Shown here one piece after another: positions 63,800 through 64,000 of a stretch of 64,000 bases of DNA. The notes beneath the pieces were generated by a model, which was given only the letters and a program-made list of their open reading frames with translations, searched no databases and was not told where the DNA came from. A program made the translations under genes and the position numbers. The stretch comes from Duganella zoogloeoides (GTDB lineage Bacteria; Pseudomonadota; Gammaproteobacteria; Burkholderiales; Burkholderiaceae_D). How positions within the stretch are numbered: the stretch's first letter is position 1; each line of letters opens with the position of its first letter. The stretch spans positions 3,348,001 to 3,412,000 of the forward strand of contig NZ_CP140152.1 in the NCBI RefSeq assembly GCF_034479515.1. The letters are read 5' to 3'.

Positions 63800-64000
63800 A
63801 TGAACAAGAAAATAATTGTCGCGATCGCGCTGGTCGTCGTGGTTGGCGCGGCCGTGGCCGGCGGTGCGTTCTGGTATATGTCCAAGGACGCCCACGCGGA
63901 AGAGACTTCTGCCGATGGCAAGAAGGCCGCGAAGAAGGAAGAGAAAAAGAAAGAAGGTCCCCCAAAGTACATGACGGTGGACAAGGTCATCATCATGCTC
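63800..64000 (+). CDS. fliL: Flagellar basal body protein FliL, cut by the window end
   Basis: 67 codons are visible: a membrane helix near the start (IIVAIALVVVVGAAVAGGAFWYM), then a Lys/Glu-rich linker (KKAAKKEEKKKEGPPKY) and the start of the periplasmic domain (MTVDKVIIML). FliL rings surround and support the stator. It follows fliK by 7 bases. In lateral clusters a sigma factor and motor genes would be expected next. Confidence 0.87.
   Translation, partial: MNKKIIVAIALVVVVGAAVAGGAFWYMSKDAHAEETSADGKKAAKKEEKKKEGPPKYMTVDKVIIML

Overview
The window is GC-rich chromosomal DNA from a motile, piliated, heterotrophic betaproteobacterium, most likely of the Oxalobacteraceae (Massilia / Duganella / Janthinobacterium type). 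This rests on the order thrS-infC-rpmI-rplT-pheS-pheT-ihfA-merR, on protein sequence features, and on the mix of ketone-body/C4-dicarboxylate genes with flagella. No rRNA, CRISPR array, insertion sequence or prophage was seen.

Layout. 1-2206 (minus): a type IV minor-pilin operon (pilE-like, fimT/gspH, pilV, pilW cut by the window edge). 2373-8384: a cupin plus membrane-protein pair, an OmpR-type two-component pair, a Crp/Fnr regulator, and a CHASE3 sensor kinase with a NarL-type regulator. 8542-16803 (minus): the translation cluster, headed by two tandem tRNA-Val(GAC) genes under one strong promoter, then an apparent Thr-codon attenuator, thrS, infC (AUA start), rpmI, rplT, pheS, pheT, ihfA and a MerR regulator. 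16943-26162 (plus): a cation-efflux gene leading a tightly packed array of four paralogous secreted proteins with eight invariant cysteines, with a chloramphenicol-acetyltransferase-like gene among them and a TraB/GumN-like gene at the end. 26182-38324: relA, a RidA protein, an alpha/beta hydrolase, hydroxybutyrate dehydrogenase, dctA, a HAF-repeat protein, scoAB with a PAS-LuxR regulator, an SDR and ETF-ubiquinone oxidoreductase. 38453-44834: a four-gene TPR-glycosyltransferase / aminotransferase / ATP-grasp / methyltransferase operon. 44958-64000: flagellin and a flagellar cluster of lateral (Laf) type, with fliMNPQR-flhBA on minus and fliEFGHIJ-fliDST-fliK-fliL on plus, the last gene cut by the window end.

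How the parts fit. bdhA, scoA/scoB and ETF-QO suggest hydroxybutyrate/acetoacetate and acyl-CoA oxidation, and DctA imports C4-dicarboxylates. The glycosyltransferase operon sits directly before the flagellin gene and probably makes and attaches a modification to it. The flagellar set lacks fliO, has a FliM without the usual CheY-binding start and has an FlhB with an altered cleavage motif, so it is probably a second or specialised flagellum. The two items most worth follow-up are the thrS leader (peptide MTPRTTTKLWE, with pairings that fit classical attenuation) and the eight-cysteine secreted paralog array, for which I know no described function.
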